Notes: a model not told the origin generated them from the letters alone. A stretch of 27,929 nucleotides of DNA from an uncultured Neisseriaceae bacterium (GCA_937952895.1 CALFYC010000044.1:1-27929), one strand, 5' to 3'; counted from the stretch's first letter, positions 1 through 8,719 are shown. A program made the numbers and translations.

Positions 1-84
1 TTTTGATTTTAAAGTAAATTCTCCAAAAAGAAGTACTTCATTTTCAATACAAAATTTTATAAATTTTCTTTTGTAGTCTTTCAT
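1..84 (-). CDS. pyrE: Orotate phosphoribosyltransferase, N-terminal fragment
   Basis: Reading the minus strand from the ATG at 84 down to the window edge gives 28 codons beginning M-K-D-Y-K-R-K-F-I-K-F and continuing V-L-L-F-G-E-F-T-L-K-S-K. This closely matches the start of proteobacterial PyrE, whose N-terminus has the pattern Y-x-R-x-F-I-x-F ... V-L-x-F-G-E-F-T-L-K-S-G. PyrE converts orotate and PRPP to OMP in pyrimidine synthesis, in the cytoplasm. A GGAA ribosome-binding site lies just upstream of the ATG. The gene continues beyond base 1, so the PRPP-binding loop is not visible. It is divergent from the RCC1 gene at 389. Confidence 0.88.
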   Translation of the reverse strand, partial: MKDYKRKFIKFCIENEVLLFGEFTLKSK

Positions 85-388
85 GTTATTCCATTCATTT
101 AGAAAAATAATCTGATTAGCTATGAGTGAATAAAGTTTCAAGATTATAACATAAAAATATTAGCTAGGTAAAAGCTCAAATAATATTACTTTATTGGTTA
201 TGAGTAACAGATTTTCCAGGTGAACCAATTGTAATAAAAACATGCTATAGAGATGATATAAAATTGTAAAATAAAATTATCTCTGAAAATATGCTTAATA
301 TGTTAAAATTAAAGTTATATGGGTTAATTATTAAATCTAACTAATCTTCCAAAATTAGAATTTCTATATATTTTTAAAAGGTTTTTAA
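85..388. other. Divergent intergenic region pyrE / RCC1 gene
   Basis: This 304-base AT-rich spacer separates two divergent genes. It holds the candidate pyrE promoter on the minus strand and, at 299-309 on the plus strand, the 11-mer TATGTTAAAAT that recurs upstream of two other exported-protein genes in this window. A purine-rich AAAAGG (376-381) is the likely ribosome-binding site for the gene at 389. I see no convincing coding sequence or RNA gene in it. Confidence 0.6.
144..172 (-). promoter_or_regulatory. Candidate sigma70 promoter for pyrE
   Basis: On the minus strand a perfect -10 hexamer TATAAT (149 to 144) follows a -35-like TTTACC (172 to 167, 4 of 6 consensus bases) with a 17-base spacer. 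It lies about 60 bases upstream of the pyrE ATG. This is prediction by consensus only. Confidence 0.5.
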
Positions 389-2659
389 ATGCAGACGAAA
401 CTCACAAAAATTATAATGTTGTTTTTTATAATGGGGTCTTTTTCAATTTTCTGTGGATGTAATTCTGGGGGACAAACAAACAATATAGCCAATAAATCTA
501 ACGCATCGTTTTCGTCGGGTTTAATTAATAAAAATGATTTTAGATATAATGGTATGGATGGCCCTAAAAATATACCAGTAGCTGGAGGTTTTTTTAGAAT
601 CTGTGGAAATAATGCTTGCAATCTTAGTTTTACTCGTAATGGAGTTAATGGTGAAAATTTTCCTTTAGGGGAAATTACCCCTGTAGTTGTTGCAGCATGG
701 TCAGATGAAAATTATATACTATTGATAGATGATAGAGGGCTATTATGGGGTGTGCATTATGATTTAGAAGATGGTCAGGGGTTTCAATTAATATCTTTAA
801 GTCAGGGTCGAATATTACCAGAAGGTGTTTCACCTTCTGCATTAGCATTAGGGGAAAATGAATATATTGTGATTGATAATCGAGGGATTGCTTATGCTGG
901 GGTAAAAGCTGGTGATGGATTTTCTCCTCCACAACAAATAAATGCATTAAGGGATTATATTATCAAAGATGTAATTTATAATCCAAGAATTGGGCGTTTT
1001 ATTGTTTTGGCTCAATTACGTGATCATCCTGATAGTATGCCAATTTTAATTTCTCTCCAAAATCAAGAAATTTTTCGTCAAATGGAGCTTGATGCGGCAT
1101 ATAATGCAATAGCTCTTGATAATGATCAGGTTATAGTTATGCCTAATGGTAGACCATCATCTTCAACATCTGGGCTGACTAATTTTCTAGTATACAATCC
1201 TGATACAAATGAATTTAGAAATGTAGTATTAAACATGACTCAAAATATTAATGGATTTGCATCTGGTAATAAGATAACCTTAGGAGTAGGAGAAACTGGT
1301 GGAATAATTCGTTTAAAAAATGGAGAAAGCCAATGGGAAATATTAAAAGAGAGCAGTCCAGATGTAGATGGTTTTAATAACATATCATATTCAAATGGGA
1401 TTTTTCTGATTAATGGTCTTAGAAACGGATATCCAGTAAGTCTAACTACTGAAAATGGAAATGTTTTAACAAGCACAATTATTCCACCTTTAAATACAAT
1501 ATCAGCGGGTTCAGATTTTGCATGTGGGATCAACAAAGAGGAGCTTCCAAATAGTGCGCGTGTAATGTGCTGGGGTTCAAATGAAGCTGGTCAATTAGGT
1601 TATGGTGGTTTAGAAGGTGTGCTGTTACCTAAAGATGTTATGCTAAGAAAAGGTGGTGCAGATGTTAGATTTCAATCATTAACTTCGGGTGTTAATCTTG
1701 TAAAAGATGATGTAGATCTTGTATTTCAATCAGTAGTTGCAGGTGGTAAACATGCGTGTGGTTCTACGATTGATAACGTGTTGTACTGTTGGGGTAATAA
1801 TCAATTTGGCCAGCTTGGTAATGGTGCATCATCAGATTTTATTCCTAATCCAAGTTATGCTGTAACTGGGAAATTATTTATGAATTATGATTTGGGTCGC
1901 AATCATACATGTGGTGTAAGCACGGATAAAAATGTTTGGTGTTGGGGTTCAAATGAGTTTGGTCAGCTTGGTAATGGAGAATCAAGACTAAAGCAATCTG
2001 AAGTTCCGGTTCAAGTTTTAAGTAGTGAAAAGTTTCGAAGTGTATCAATTACGAGAAATACTAGTTGCGGTATTAGTATAAATAATGAAGGATACTGTTG
2101 GGGTGATAATTCACGAGGTCAATTAGGAAATGGCAAGCTTGGTGGGGTTTCTTACATACCGATTAAATTGAGTAATGGTTCTTCTGATTGGGTTTATCTA
2201 TCTTCTGGAACTGGTAAGCATATTTGTGGAATTGATACATATGATAATCTATATTGTTGGGGAAATAATGATAAAGGTCAAATTGGTAATGGATCTGAAA
2301 GTGTTATTCCGGTAAGAGTTCCTGAGCATATATCTTTTAGGCGTCAATTCGTGCAAGTAACTACTGGTTTGGATCATACCTGTGCACGAGACAATGATGG
2401 CTATGTATATTGTTGGGGTAGTAATCAATATGGTCAATTAGGAATTGATAAATCTGTGTATAAGCCAACTGTCCCGGTAGCAATAAACGGTAGATATTCT
2501 ACTTGGTCAAGTATAAGTGCGGGAGATTATTTCACTTGCGGTGTAAGCCAAGGTAAAAGCTATTGCTGGGGTAGGAACAATCAAGGTCAACTTGGAGCTA
2601 ATTCAAGATTCGACGAATCTAGACCTGTTTGGATCAATTCTTATGTGGAGAGTAGATAA
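389..2659 (+). CDS. Probable exported lipoprotein with seven RCC1 repeats
   Basis: The 756-residue product starts with a basic n-region, a hydrophobic segment (residues 8-21) and a C-G-C-N sequence. Cys24, preceded by Gly, is a plausible though imperfect lipobox cysteine, so the protein is probably exported and lipid-anchored. Residues 25 to about 370 match nothing I recognise; they look beta-rich and contain a C-G-N-N-A-C pair. The C-terminal half carries seven RCC1-type repeats of the form C-G-x(n)-Y-C-W-G-x-N-x-x-G-Q-L-G-N-G, with leading cysteines at about 379, 457, 508, 560, 613, 665 and 717. The period is close to 52 residues, as expected for a seven-bladed beta-propeller. Each repeat has two cysteines, suggesting one disulfide per blade in the periplasm or at the surface. 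Eukaryotic RCC1 is a Ran exchange factor, but bacterial members are a structural family and no such activity is implied. AAAAGG lies 7 bases before the ATG. Function unknown, probably binding or adhesion. Confidence 0.85.
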   Translation: MQTKLTKIIMLFFIMGSFSIFCGCNSGGQTNNIANKSNASFSSGLINKNDFRYNGMDGPKNIPVAGGFFRICGNNACNLSFTRNGVNGENFPLGEITPVVVAAWSDENYILLIDDRGLLWGVHYDLEDGQGFQLISLSQGRILPEGVSPSALALGENEYIVIDNRGIAYAGVKAGDGFSPPQQINALRDYIIKDVIYNPRIGRFIVLAQLRDHPDSMPILISLQNQEIFRQMELDAAYNAIALDNDQVIVMPNGRPSSSTSGLTNFLVYNPDTNEFRNVVLNMTQNINGFASGNKITLGVGETGGIIRLKNGESQWEILKESSPDVDGFNNISYSNGIFLINGLRNGYPVSLTTENGNVLTSTIIPPLNTISAGSDFACGINKEELPNSARVMCWGSNEAGQLGYGGLEGVLLPKDVMLRKGGADVRFQSLTSGVNLVKDDVDLVFQSVVAGGKHACGSTIDNVLYCWGNNQFGQLGNGASSDFIPNPSYAVTGKLFMNYDLGRNHTCGVSTDKNVWCWGSNEFGQLGNGESRLKQSEVPVQVLSSEKFRSVSITRNTSCGISINNEGYCWGDNSRGQLGNGKLGGVSYIPIKLSNGSSDWVYLSSGTGKHICGIDTYDNLYCWGNNDKGQIGNGSESVIPVRVPEHISFRRQFVQVTTGLDHTCARDNDGYVYCWGSNQYGQLGIDKSVYKPTVPVAINGRYSTWSSISAGDYFTCGVSQGKSYCWGRNNQGQLGANSRFDESRPVWINSYVESR

Positions 2660-2872
2660 ATCCTGATTTTATATCACAAATTGCTTTTAATATGATAACG
2701 ACAAAATTAATGTTATAGAATTTGCTCGAATCATAAGTTCGCAAAATGAAAAATGAAATGCGACAAAATTAAAAATGTATTTTACTTTGATAGCTAAATA
2801 AAAAGCTAATCTATTGTCACAAATAGTAATATAATTATGACCTTAGTAAAATTTTTTAAAGGTTTATATAAT

Positions 2873-3208
2873 ATGTCGTTAATTAATACTGCTTATGCAG
2901 CAGGAACTTCTGCACCAGCTTCTGCACAATCAACATTCATGTCATTTTTACCAATGGTTGTAATTTTTATCTTATTTTGGTTTTTATTAATTCGCCCACA
3001 ACAGAAAAAAACTAAGGCACATAACAATATGATTTCTGAATTAAAAAGTGGCAATGAAGTAATTACGAATAGTGGTATTATTGGTAAAATTACTAAAGTA
3101 GTAGATCAATTTATTGTGCTAGAAATTGCTGATAATACTTTAATTACAATACAAAAGTCATCTATTGCTGGTAAAGTAGAAGATGGCACTTATGGTAAAG
3201 TTCGTTAA
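2873..3208 (+). CDS. yajC: Sec translocase accessory subunit YajC
   Basis: YajC is a small single-span inner-membrane protein that associates with SecDF and SecYEG. I place the start at 2873, giving 111 residues, rather than the in-frame ATG at 2837. The shorter form begins M-S-L-I-N-T-A-Y-A-A like family members, and AAAGG (2858-2862) lies about 10 bases upstream. The protein has a periplasmic Ala/Ser-rich N-terminus, one membrane helix, then the family signature L-I-R-P-Q-Q-K-K-T-K-A-H and a small cytoplasmic domain with G-N-E-V-I-T-N-S-G and G-K-I-T-K-V. It precedes secD and secF in the conserved order. The queuine tRNA-ribosyltransferase gene (tgt) often found upstream is absent; the RCC1 gene sits there instead. 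Confidence 0.93.
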   Translation: MSLINTAYAAGTSAPASAQSTFMSFLPMVVIFILFWFLLIRPQQKKTKAHNNMISELKSGNEVITNSGIIGKITKVVDQFIVLEIADNTLITIQKSSIAGKVEDGTYGKVR

Positions 3209-3267
3209 TTTACAAATTAAGTATAAGTAATAATTATCAAAACTTAAATCGATAGGTACTGATTAAT

Positions 3268-5082
3268 ATGACAAAATATCCATTATGGAAATATTTAGTA
3301 ATAATTATAGCTGTAGCAATAGGGTTAATTTATACCATGCCCAATTTTTATGGTGAGATTCCTGCTGTTCAAATCTCTAATTCCCATTCTGGCATATCGC
3401 CAGATACAGCAACCATTGCCAGCATTAATGCAAATTTAGATCGTGCAGGTATTGAGCCAATTGGTGAAGTATTTGATGGAAAAACTTTAAAAATTAAGTT
3501 TTCTGATACAGATAATCAACTAAAAGCGCGTGATTTGATTCAACAGCAATTAGCTGGTGGCTATATTGTTGCACTTAATCTGGTTCCAGCAAGCCCTAAT
3601 TTTTTTGCTAAAATTAATGCTCGTCCAATGTTTTTGGGATTAGATTTGCGTGGTGGAGTTCATTTCTTACTTGAAATTGATATGGATGCTGCAATTAAAA
3701 AAACGTTAGATAAGTATGCAGGTGATATTAAGCGTGATTTAAGAGATAAAAATATTCGTTATGGAACAATTGGTTTAGATAATAATTCAGTACAAATTCA
3801 ATTTAGAGATTCAGTAACAGCAAATAGTGCTTATGATCAATTAAAAGTCGATTTACCATCACTTAATTTAACTCAAGATGCAACAACAAGTACTTTAAAG
3901 ATAACTGTATCTGAAACTGAAATGCAAAAAGTAAAAGAAGCTGCAGTAAAACAAAATATGCTAATTTTACATAATCGAGTAAATGAATTAGGAGTTGCTG
4001 AACCGATTATTCAACAACAAGGTCCAGATCGCATTGTGGTTGAATTACCTGGAATTCAAGATACAGCAAGAGCTAAAGATATTTTAGGGCGTACAGCTAC
4101 TTTAGAGGTCAGAATGGTTGATGATGATCAAAGTGATTTAAGTGGAGCTTTAGCGGGTAGTATTCCAGCAGGTTATGATTTATTAGATGATGTATCATCA
4201 ACTAGATCATCTAAAATATTAGTTAGTAAAGATGTTGAATTAACCGGAGATAATATAACTGATGCACAGCCTGGATTTGATGAAAATGGATCTCCTGCTG
4301 TTAATTTGCGTTTAGATGGTACTGGTGCTTCAATTTTTAAACAATTAACAGGTGCTAATATTGGTAAACGCACGGCAATGGTATTGGTTGATAATGGTAA
4401 GAGTCAGGTTGTAACTGCACCGGTAATTCGCTCTGAAATTGGTGGTGGGCAAGTACAAATTTCTGGAGCAATGACTGTTGAAGATGCTAATGACGTAGCT
4501 TTATTACTTCGGTCTGGTTCATTAGCTGCGCCAATGTCGATTATTGAAGAACGTGCTGTGGGGCCTTCTTTAGGGCGCGAGAATATTGCGAAAGGATTTA
4601 AATCAGTACAATGGGGGTTTGTTGCTATTGCTGTATTTATGGTTATTTATTACTTGATATTTGGTGTAATTTCAGTGATTTCTTTAGCCGTTAATTTATT
4701 ATTATTAATTGCTGCATTATCAATGCTACAAGCAACTTTAACGTTACCTGGAATAGCGGCAATTGCGCTTGCTTTAGGTATGGCAATTGATTCAAATGTT
4801 CTTATTAATGAGCGGATTCGAGAAGAGGTGCGTTCTGGTCAAAAACCTCATCAAGCAATTCAATCTGGATATGAACATGCATGGGCGACAATTTTAGATT
4901 CAAACGTTACAACTTTAATTGCGGGTCTTGCTTTATTGGCTTTTGGATCAGGACCAGTTAAGGGTTTTGCAGTGGTTCATTGTTTAGGAATACTTACTTC
5001 AATGTTTAGTGCTGTATTAGTATCGCGTGGAATAGTGGCATTTTTATATGCTGGACGTAGAATTAGCAAATTATTTATCTAA
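3268..5082 (+). CDS. secD: Protein translocase subunit SecD
   Basis: SecD is the larger half of the proton-driven SecDF motor that helps pull preproteins across the inner membrane. The 604-residue length is normal for the stand-alone proteobacterial form. The first membrane helix starts at about residue 8 and is followed by the typical M-P-N-F-Y-G-E-I-P-A-V-Q-I-S. L-G-L-D-L-R-G-G-V-H-F-L-L-E-I-D opens the large periplasmic region (P1). The C-terminal RND-like membrane block begins at about residue 440 with G-P-S-L-G-R-E-N-I and contains A-L-G-M-A-I-D-S-N-V-L-I-N-E-R-I-R-E-E, which carries the conserved transmembrane Asp of the proton path. It lies 59 bases after yajC and 11 bases before secF, consistent with one transcript. 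Confidence 0.96.
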   Translation: MTKYPLWKYLVIIIAVAIGLIYTMPNFYGEIPAVQISNSHSGISPDTATIASINANLDRAGIEPIGEVFDGKTLKIKFSDTDNQLKARDLIQQQLAGGYIVALNLVPASPNFFAKINARPMFLGLDLRGGVHFLLEIDMDAAIKKTLDKYAGDIKRDLRDKNIRYGTIGLDNNSVQIQFRDSVTANSAYDQLKVDLPSLNLTQDATTSTLKITVSETEMQKVKEAAVKQNMLILHNRVNELGVAEPIIQQQGPDRIVVELPGIQDTARAKDILGRTATLEVRMVDDDQSDLSGALAGSIPAGYDLLDDVSSTRSSKILVSKDVELTGDNITDAQPGFDENGSPAVNLRLDGTGASIFKQLTGANIGKRTAMVLVDNGKSQVVTAPVIRSEIGGGQVQISGAMTVEDANDVALLLRSGSLAAPMSIIEERAVGPSLGRENIAKGFKSVQWGFVAIAVFMVIYYLIFGVISVISLAVNLLLLIAALSMLQATLTLPGIAAIALALGMAIDSNVLINERIREEVRSGQKPHQAIQSGYEHAWATILDSNVTTLIAGLALLAFGSGPVKGFAVVHCLGILTSMFSAVLVSRGIVAFLYAGRRISKLFI

Positions 5083-5093
5083 GGTGTGGGTAG

Positions 5094-6023
5094 ATGGAAT
5101 TTTTTAGATTCAAAAAAGATATACCGTTTATGAGTTATGGTAAGATTACCACAACCATTTCATTATTAACTTTTATTTTAGCGGTATTCTTCTTAATCAC
5201 ACGTGGGCTTAATTTGTCTGTTGAATTCACAGGTGGAACTTTAATGGAAGTGTCATATTCACAACCAATTGATTTAAATAAAATTCGAAGTCAATTATCT
5301 GCTATGGGATTAGAACAAACTACAGTACAAAATTTAGATTCCGCAAATAATGTAATGTTAAGATTGCCAAATAGAACTGGAGTAAAATCTGCTTTATTAT
5401 CTAATGAAGTATTTAGCAAAATTGCAACTGATGGACCAAATGCGCAATTAAAAAGCGTTGAATTTATAGGTCCTCAAGTTGGGCAAGATTTGGTAACCAA
5501 TGGTTTACTTGCAATATTTTTTGTGTGTGCCGGAATAATGGCTTATTTGGCGATTCGTTTTGAATGGCGTTTTGCTATTTCGGCGATCTTGGCTAATTTA
5601 CATGATGTAGTAATTATATTAGGCTGTTTTGCGTTTTTTAGATGGGAATTTTCCTTAACTGTATTAGCTGCTGTATTAGCTGTATTAGGCTATTCAGTCA
5701 ATGAATCGGTGGTTGTCTTTGATAGGATTCGCGAAAATTTTAGAAAAACTCGTGGAACTTCAGTTTCTAGCGTAATTAATAATGCTATAACTGCTACAAT
5801 GAGTAGAACAGTTATTACCCATGGTTGTACGGAAATGATGGTTTTATCAATGTTATTTTTTGGTGGGCCTAGTTTACATAATTTTGCCCTAGCTCTAACT
5901 ATTGGAATATTATTTGGGATTTACTCATCAGTGTTGGTTGCTTCCCCAATAGTAATGTGGCTTGGAGTTTCAAGAGAAAATTTAGTAAAACCGACTAAAC
6001 GTAAAGAAGAGGCTGTAGTTTAA
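5094..6023 (+). CDS. secF: Protein translocase subunit SecF
   Basis: SecF pairs with SecD to form the 12-helix proton-driven translocation motor. The 309-residue protein has an N-terminal helix (about 18-37), then L-S-V-E-F-T-G-G-T-L-M-E-V, a short periplasmic domain, and a five-helix block with L-G-Y-S-V-N-E-S-V-V-V-F-D-R-I-R-E-N-F-R. Near 240-255 it reads R-T-V-I-T-H-G-C-T-E-M-M-V-L-S-M-L-F-F-G-G. The T-H-G-x-T-x-M-M form, instead of the T-S-x-T-T-L-x-V of enterobacteria, is what I associate with betaproteobacterial SecF, and it is the best lineage clue in the window. SecF is encoded separately from SecD, not fused. Confidence 0.95.
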   Translation: MEFFRFKKDIPFMSYGKITTTISLLTFILAVFFLITRGLNLSVEFTGGTLMEVSYSQPIDLNKIRSQLSAMGLEQTTVQNLDSANNVMLRLPNRTGVKSALLSNEVFSKIATDGPNAQLKSVEFIGPQVGQDLVTNGLLAIFFVCAGIMAYLAIRFEWRFAISAILANLHDVVIILGCFAFFRWEFSLTVLAAVLAVLGYSVNESVVVFDRIRENFRKTRGTSVSSVINNAITATMSRTVITHGCTEMMVLSMLFFGGPSLHNFALALTIGILFGIYSSVLVASPIVMWLGVSRENLVKPTKRKEEAVV

Positions 6024-6046
6024 TCAATATTTAATGGTGTAATAAA

Positions 6047-6679
6047 TTGGAATTTATAAGTCTTATTCTGCATCTTGATCAATATCTTGCGCAAGTTGTA
6101 AATACGTATCACAATTACTTTTACGTTATCTTATTAATTGTAATTTTTTGTGAAACTGGTTTAGTAGTAACTCCATTTTTACCTGGTGATTCATTATTGT
6201 TTTTAGTAGGAACGTTAGCATCTACTGGTAAACTAGAGCTATGGGTTTTGGGGGTAGTTGTTTTTGCTGGTGCATTTTTAGGTGATAATAGTAATTTTAT
6301 TATTGGGAAATTTCTAGGTGAGCGCTTATTTAATAACCCAAAATCTAAAATATTTCGTAGAGATATTTTGAATAAAACTCATGCTTTTTATGAGCATCAT
6401 GGACGTAAAACAGTTATTTTTGCACGTTTTATTCCATTAATTCGTACATTTGCCCCATTTGTCGCTGGAGTTGCCCATATGAAATATTCTAAATTTATAG
6501 TCTATAGTATGCTGGGATCTCTTCTTTGGGTATGCTTACTCATTGGTGGTGGTTATCTATTTGGTAATTTACCAATTATTAAAGGTCATCTATCTTTAAT
6601 TATATTAATAGTTATGTTTGTATCTATTATTCCAATATGTAAAATGATATTTGATGAAATAAGAAATAAATCAAATTAA
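6047..6679 (+). CDS. DedA family inner-membrane protein
   Basis: This 210-residue polytopic membrane protein belongs to the DedA (SNARE-associated/VTT) family, some members of which are implicated in undecaprenyl-phosphate or phospholipid recycling and proton-dependent membrane homeostasis. Visible signatures are F-C-E-T-G-L-V-V-T-P-F-L-P-G-D-S-L-L-F, then G-A-F-L-G-D-N-S-N-F-I-I-G (normally G-D-x-x-x-Y-x-I-G), and F-A-R-F-I-P-L-I-R-T-F-A-P-F-V-A-G, which holds the conserved arginines. The start is a TTG at 6047: the nearby ATG at 6033 is followed at once by a stop, and the N-terminus L/M-E-F-I-S-L-I-L-H-L-D fits the family. It lies 23 bases after secF and 11 bases before trmB, suggesting the same operon. 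Confidence 0.9.
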   Translation: MEFISLILHLDQYLAQVVNTYHNYFYVILLIVIFCETGLVVTPFLPGDSLLFLVGTLASTGKLELWVLGVVVFAGAFLGDNSNFIIGKFLGERLFNNPKSKIFRRDILNKTHAFYEHHGRKTVIFARFIPLIRTFAPFVAGVAHMKYSKFIVYSMLGSLLWVCLLIGGGYLFGNLPIIKGHLSLIILIVMFVSIIPICKMIFDEIRNKSN

Positions 6680-6690
6680 ATCTAACTTAT

Positions 6691-7374
6691 ATGAATTTAC
6701 CACACCAAAGAATTAAAAGTTTTGTATTGCGTCAAGGGAAAATTACCCCAGGGCAAAAAAATGCAATTAATTCACATCTAAAAACTTATGGTGTTTCTTA
6801 TCAAGAACAAATAATTAATTTAAATCAAGTCTTTGGTAGAACTAATCCAAAAATTATTGAAATCGGGTTTGGTATGGGTAATGCCACATGGCAGATTGCT
6901 CAAACAAATCCTAATAATGATTATATCGGAATTGAAGTGCATAGCCCAGGAGTTGGTTCGTTATTAATGGAGGTTGAGAAACACCAACTTAATAATTTGA
7001 AGATCATTCACCATGATGCAAGTCTAGTGATTAAAAATATGATTGAGGATAATTCTATAGATGGTTTTCATATCTTTTTTCCTGATCCTTGGCCTAAGAA
7101 AAAACACCATAAAAGAAGAATAATTCAAACTGAATTTATCCAATTACTTTGTAGTAAATTAAAATGTGGTGGTTATATTCATTTAGCAACTGATTGGTCT
7201 GAATATGGTACATGGATGTTGGATATATTAAATGAAATTAAAGAATTGACAAATATGGCAACTAATTTGGGATTTATTGAACGTCCTAACTATCGCCCCC
7301 TAACTAAATTTGAACAACGTGGCTTAAAATTAGGTCATCAAGTTCATGATTTATTATTTACTAAAAATAAATGA
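6691..7374 (+). CDS. trmB: tRNA (guanine46-N7)-methyltransferase TrmB
   Basis: TrmB transfers a methyl group from SAM to N7 of G46 in the variable loop of tRNA. The 227-residue protein has the SAM-binding loop I-E-I-G-F-G-M-G-N-A (57-66), the acidic I-G-I-E-V-H-S-P-G-V-G (79-89), the family hallmark F-F-P-D-P-W-P-K-K-K-H-H-K-R-R (129-143), A-T-D-W-x-E-Y, and near the C-terminus P-L-T-K-F-E-Q-R-G with the substrate-binding T-x-F-E-x-R pattern. Length and motifs are complete. Its stop codon overlaps the next start in an ATGA arrangement, implying translational coupling with the DNA methyltransferase gene. Confidence 0.95.
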   Translation: MNLPHQRIKSFVLRQGKITPGQKNAINSHLKTYGVSYQEQIINLNQVFGRTNPKIIEIGFGMGNATWQIAQTNPNNDYIGIEVHSPGVGSLLMEVEKHQLNNLKIIHHDASLVIKNMIEDNSIDGFHIFFPDPWPKKKHHKRRIIQTEFIQLLCSKLKCGGYIHLATDWSEYGTWMLDILNEIKELTNMATNLGFIERPNYRPLTKFEQRGLKLGHQVHDLLFTKNK

Positions 7375-8537
7375 TTAGTAAACATAAAGAGAACCTCAAA
7401 TCCGACCAACAAAATCATTTGACGATAACCCAAAGAACTAATTTAGGTAGCTTTTACACCCCAAATGAATTGGTTAAATTAGTCACAAAGGCAATTGAGC
7501 CATATTGCATTAATAAAAATGTGGTTATATTGGATAATTCTGCAGGATATGGTGCTTTTTTAGATGAATTGGGAGCAGGTTTAAATATTAAAGTCAATGA
7601 TATTGATCAATTTGCTTATCAAAAGTTAAAAAGTAAATTTAATGATGTATATAATATCAATGCCTTAACTAATGTTAAACGTGATAATTATCAAATTAAG
7701 CAAGATGATTTTTTAATAATTATCGGTAATCCTCCATACAATGATCGATTTTCTTATGCAAAACAAGACCAAAAAGAAAAATCGATTATTATCGATGATA
7801 AATTGAAGTCACGCGATTTAGGAATATCGTTTTTAAGATCGTATTGTGATTTAAAAGCTGATATAGTGTGTATTCTTCATCCGTTTGCTTATTTAGCTAA
7901 GATGGCTAATTTTAAACAATTAAGAGATTTCACTAAACAATATCGCTTAAAAGAGTCAGTAATTTTTAGTAGTGCTTTATTTCCTGATACATCCAAAAAG
8001 ATTCAATTTCCCATATGTATGGCATTATACATCAAAGATAATACCGGTATGGATTATAATTATGTTAAACAATTTGACTTTAGAATACTTGATGGGACTT
8101 CAAAGTTTAGTTTAGCTAAATTAAATAGTATCGCAAATTATGTAAATAAATATCCAAGAAAAGAACCAAGTCCAATTGATCTATATTTTTTTACTTTAAG
8201 AGATATTAACGCATTAAAACGCAATCAAACTTTTTTAAAACAGATAAATTCTGGTTCATTACCAGTTACTCACGATACACTTTATTGGTATTCATATATT
8301 GATGTATTTAAAGAATTTATTAAAGAATTACCTTATTATTACGGTAATTGCGATGTATTTATTGATTTTAATGAATTTATTAAAATAAAAGAAAGTTTCT
8401 TTATGTATGCTTACGATAAAAATCAAATTCTAGCTTTAAATTCTTATGCTACTAAACTTTATCAAGATTTACAACCAAGCTCAATTAATTTTATGCAACA
8501 AGTTAAAAGCTATTTTAAGAATTTATTTCAAAATTAA
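7371..8537 (+). CDS. Orphan N6-adenine-type DNA methyltransferase
   Basis: The 388-residue product looks like a gamma-class N6-adenine DNA methyltransferase. It has G-S-F-Y-T-P-N-E-L-V (26-35), the pattern found before the SAM pocket in type I M and type IIG enzymes. A motif I variant follows, L-D-N-S-A-G-Y-G-A-F-L (54-64), where D-P-A-x-G-x-G is usual. V-N-D-I-D (75-79) is the likely acidic motif, and the catalytic motif IV is N-P-P-Y (120-123). Residues beyond about 200 match no domain I know and may be a target-recognition region. No restriction endonuclease, specificity subunit or recombinase lies nearby. The start overlaps the trmB stop (ATGA), so it is co-translated with a housekeeping tRNA methyltransferase. 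Base composition matches the neighbours, so there is no sign of recent import. An RNA or protein substrate cannot be excluded, because N-P-P-Y also occurs in those enzymes. Confidence 0.75.
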   Translation: MISKHKENLKSDQQNHLTITQRTNLGSFYTPNELVKLVTKAIEPYCINKNVVILDNSAGYGAFLDELGAGLNIKVNDIDQFAYQKLKSKFNDVYNINALTNVKRDNYQIKQDDFLIIIGNPPYNDRFSYAKQDQKEKSIIIDDKLKSRDLGISFLRSYCDLKADIVCILHPFAYLAKMANFKQLRDFTKQYRLKESVIFSSALFPDTSKKIQFPICMALYIKDNTGMDYNYVKQFDFRILDGTSKFSLAKLNSIANYVNKYPRKEPSPIDLYFFTLRDINALKRNQTFLKQINSGSLPVTHDTLYWYSYIDVFKEFIKELPYYYGNCDVFIDFNEFIKIKESFFMYAYDKNQILALNSYATKLYQDLQPSSINFMQQVKSYFKNLFQN

Positions 8538-8572
8538 GTGAAATTATAGCTTAAGAGTTTTATAATTAAAAA

Positions 8573-8719
8573 TATGCATGGCAAGATGTAACCGTTCAAG
8601 TATTAAAAGGATGTATAGAGTATTTACAGAGTAACTATGAGAAAGCCAAAATATTACTATGTCGAGTTTTTGCAAATACTCGATTAATACGTTGTAGTGA
8701 TGGACAAAAAGTATATTAA
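8573..8719 (+). pseudogene. Possible decayed coding fragment
   Basis: Between the methyltransferase and acnA, one frame stays open for about 48 codons, ending at the TAA at 8717. It reads like protein (W-Q-D-V-T-V-Q-V-L-K-G-C-I-E-Y-L and later L-L-C-R-V-F-A-N-T-R-L-I-R-C). A stop lies just upstream (8567-8569) and there is no start codon or ribosome-binding site. I do not recognise the family. It may be a relic of a deleted gene or simply chance. The rest of the 8538-8830 spacer holds only the acnA promoter. Confidence 0.2.

Noticed and set aside
389..2659. RCC1 gene as a eukaryotic contaminant or Ran exchange factor
   Set aside because: The bacterial ribosome-binding site, signal sequence, AT-rich composition matching the neighbours and uninterrupted frame all indicate a native bacterial gene of the widespread bacterial RCC1-repeat type.
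2837..2872. Upstream ATG of yajC at 2837
   Set aside because: The extra 12 residues do not resemble YajC N-termini, and a better-placed ribosome-binding site serves 2873.
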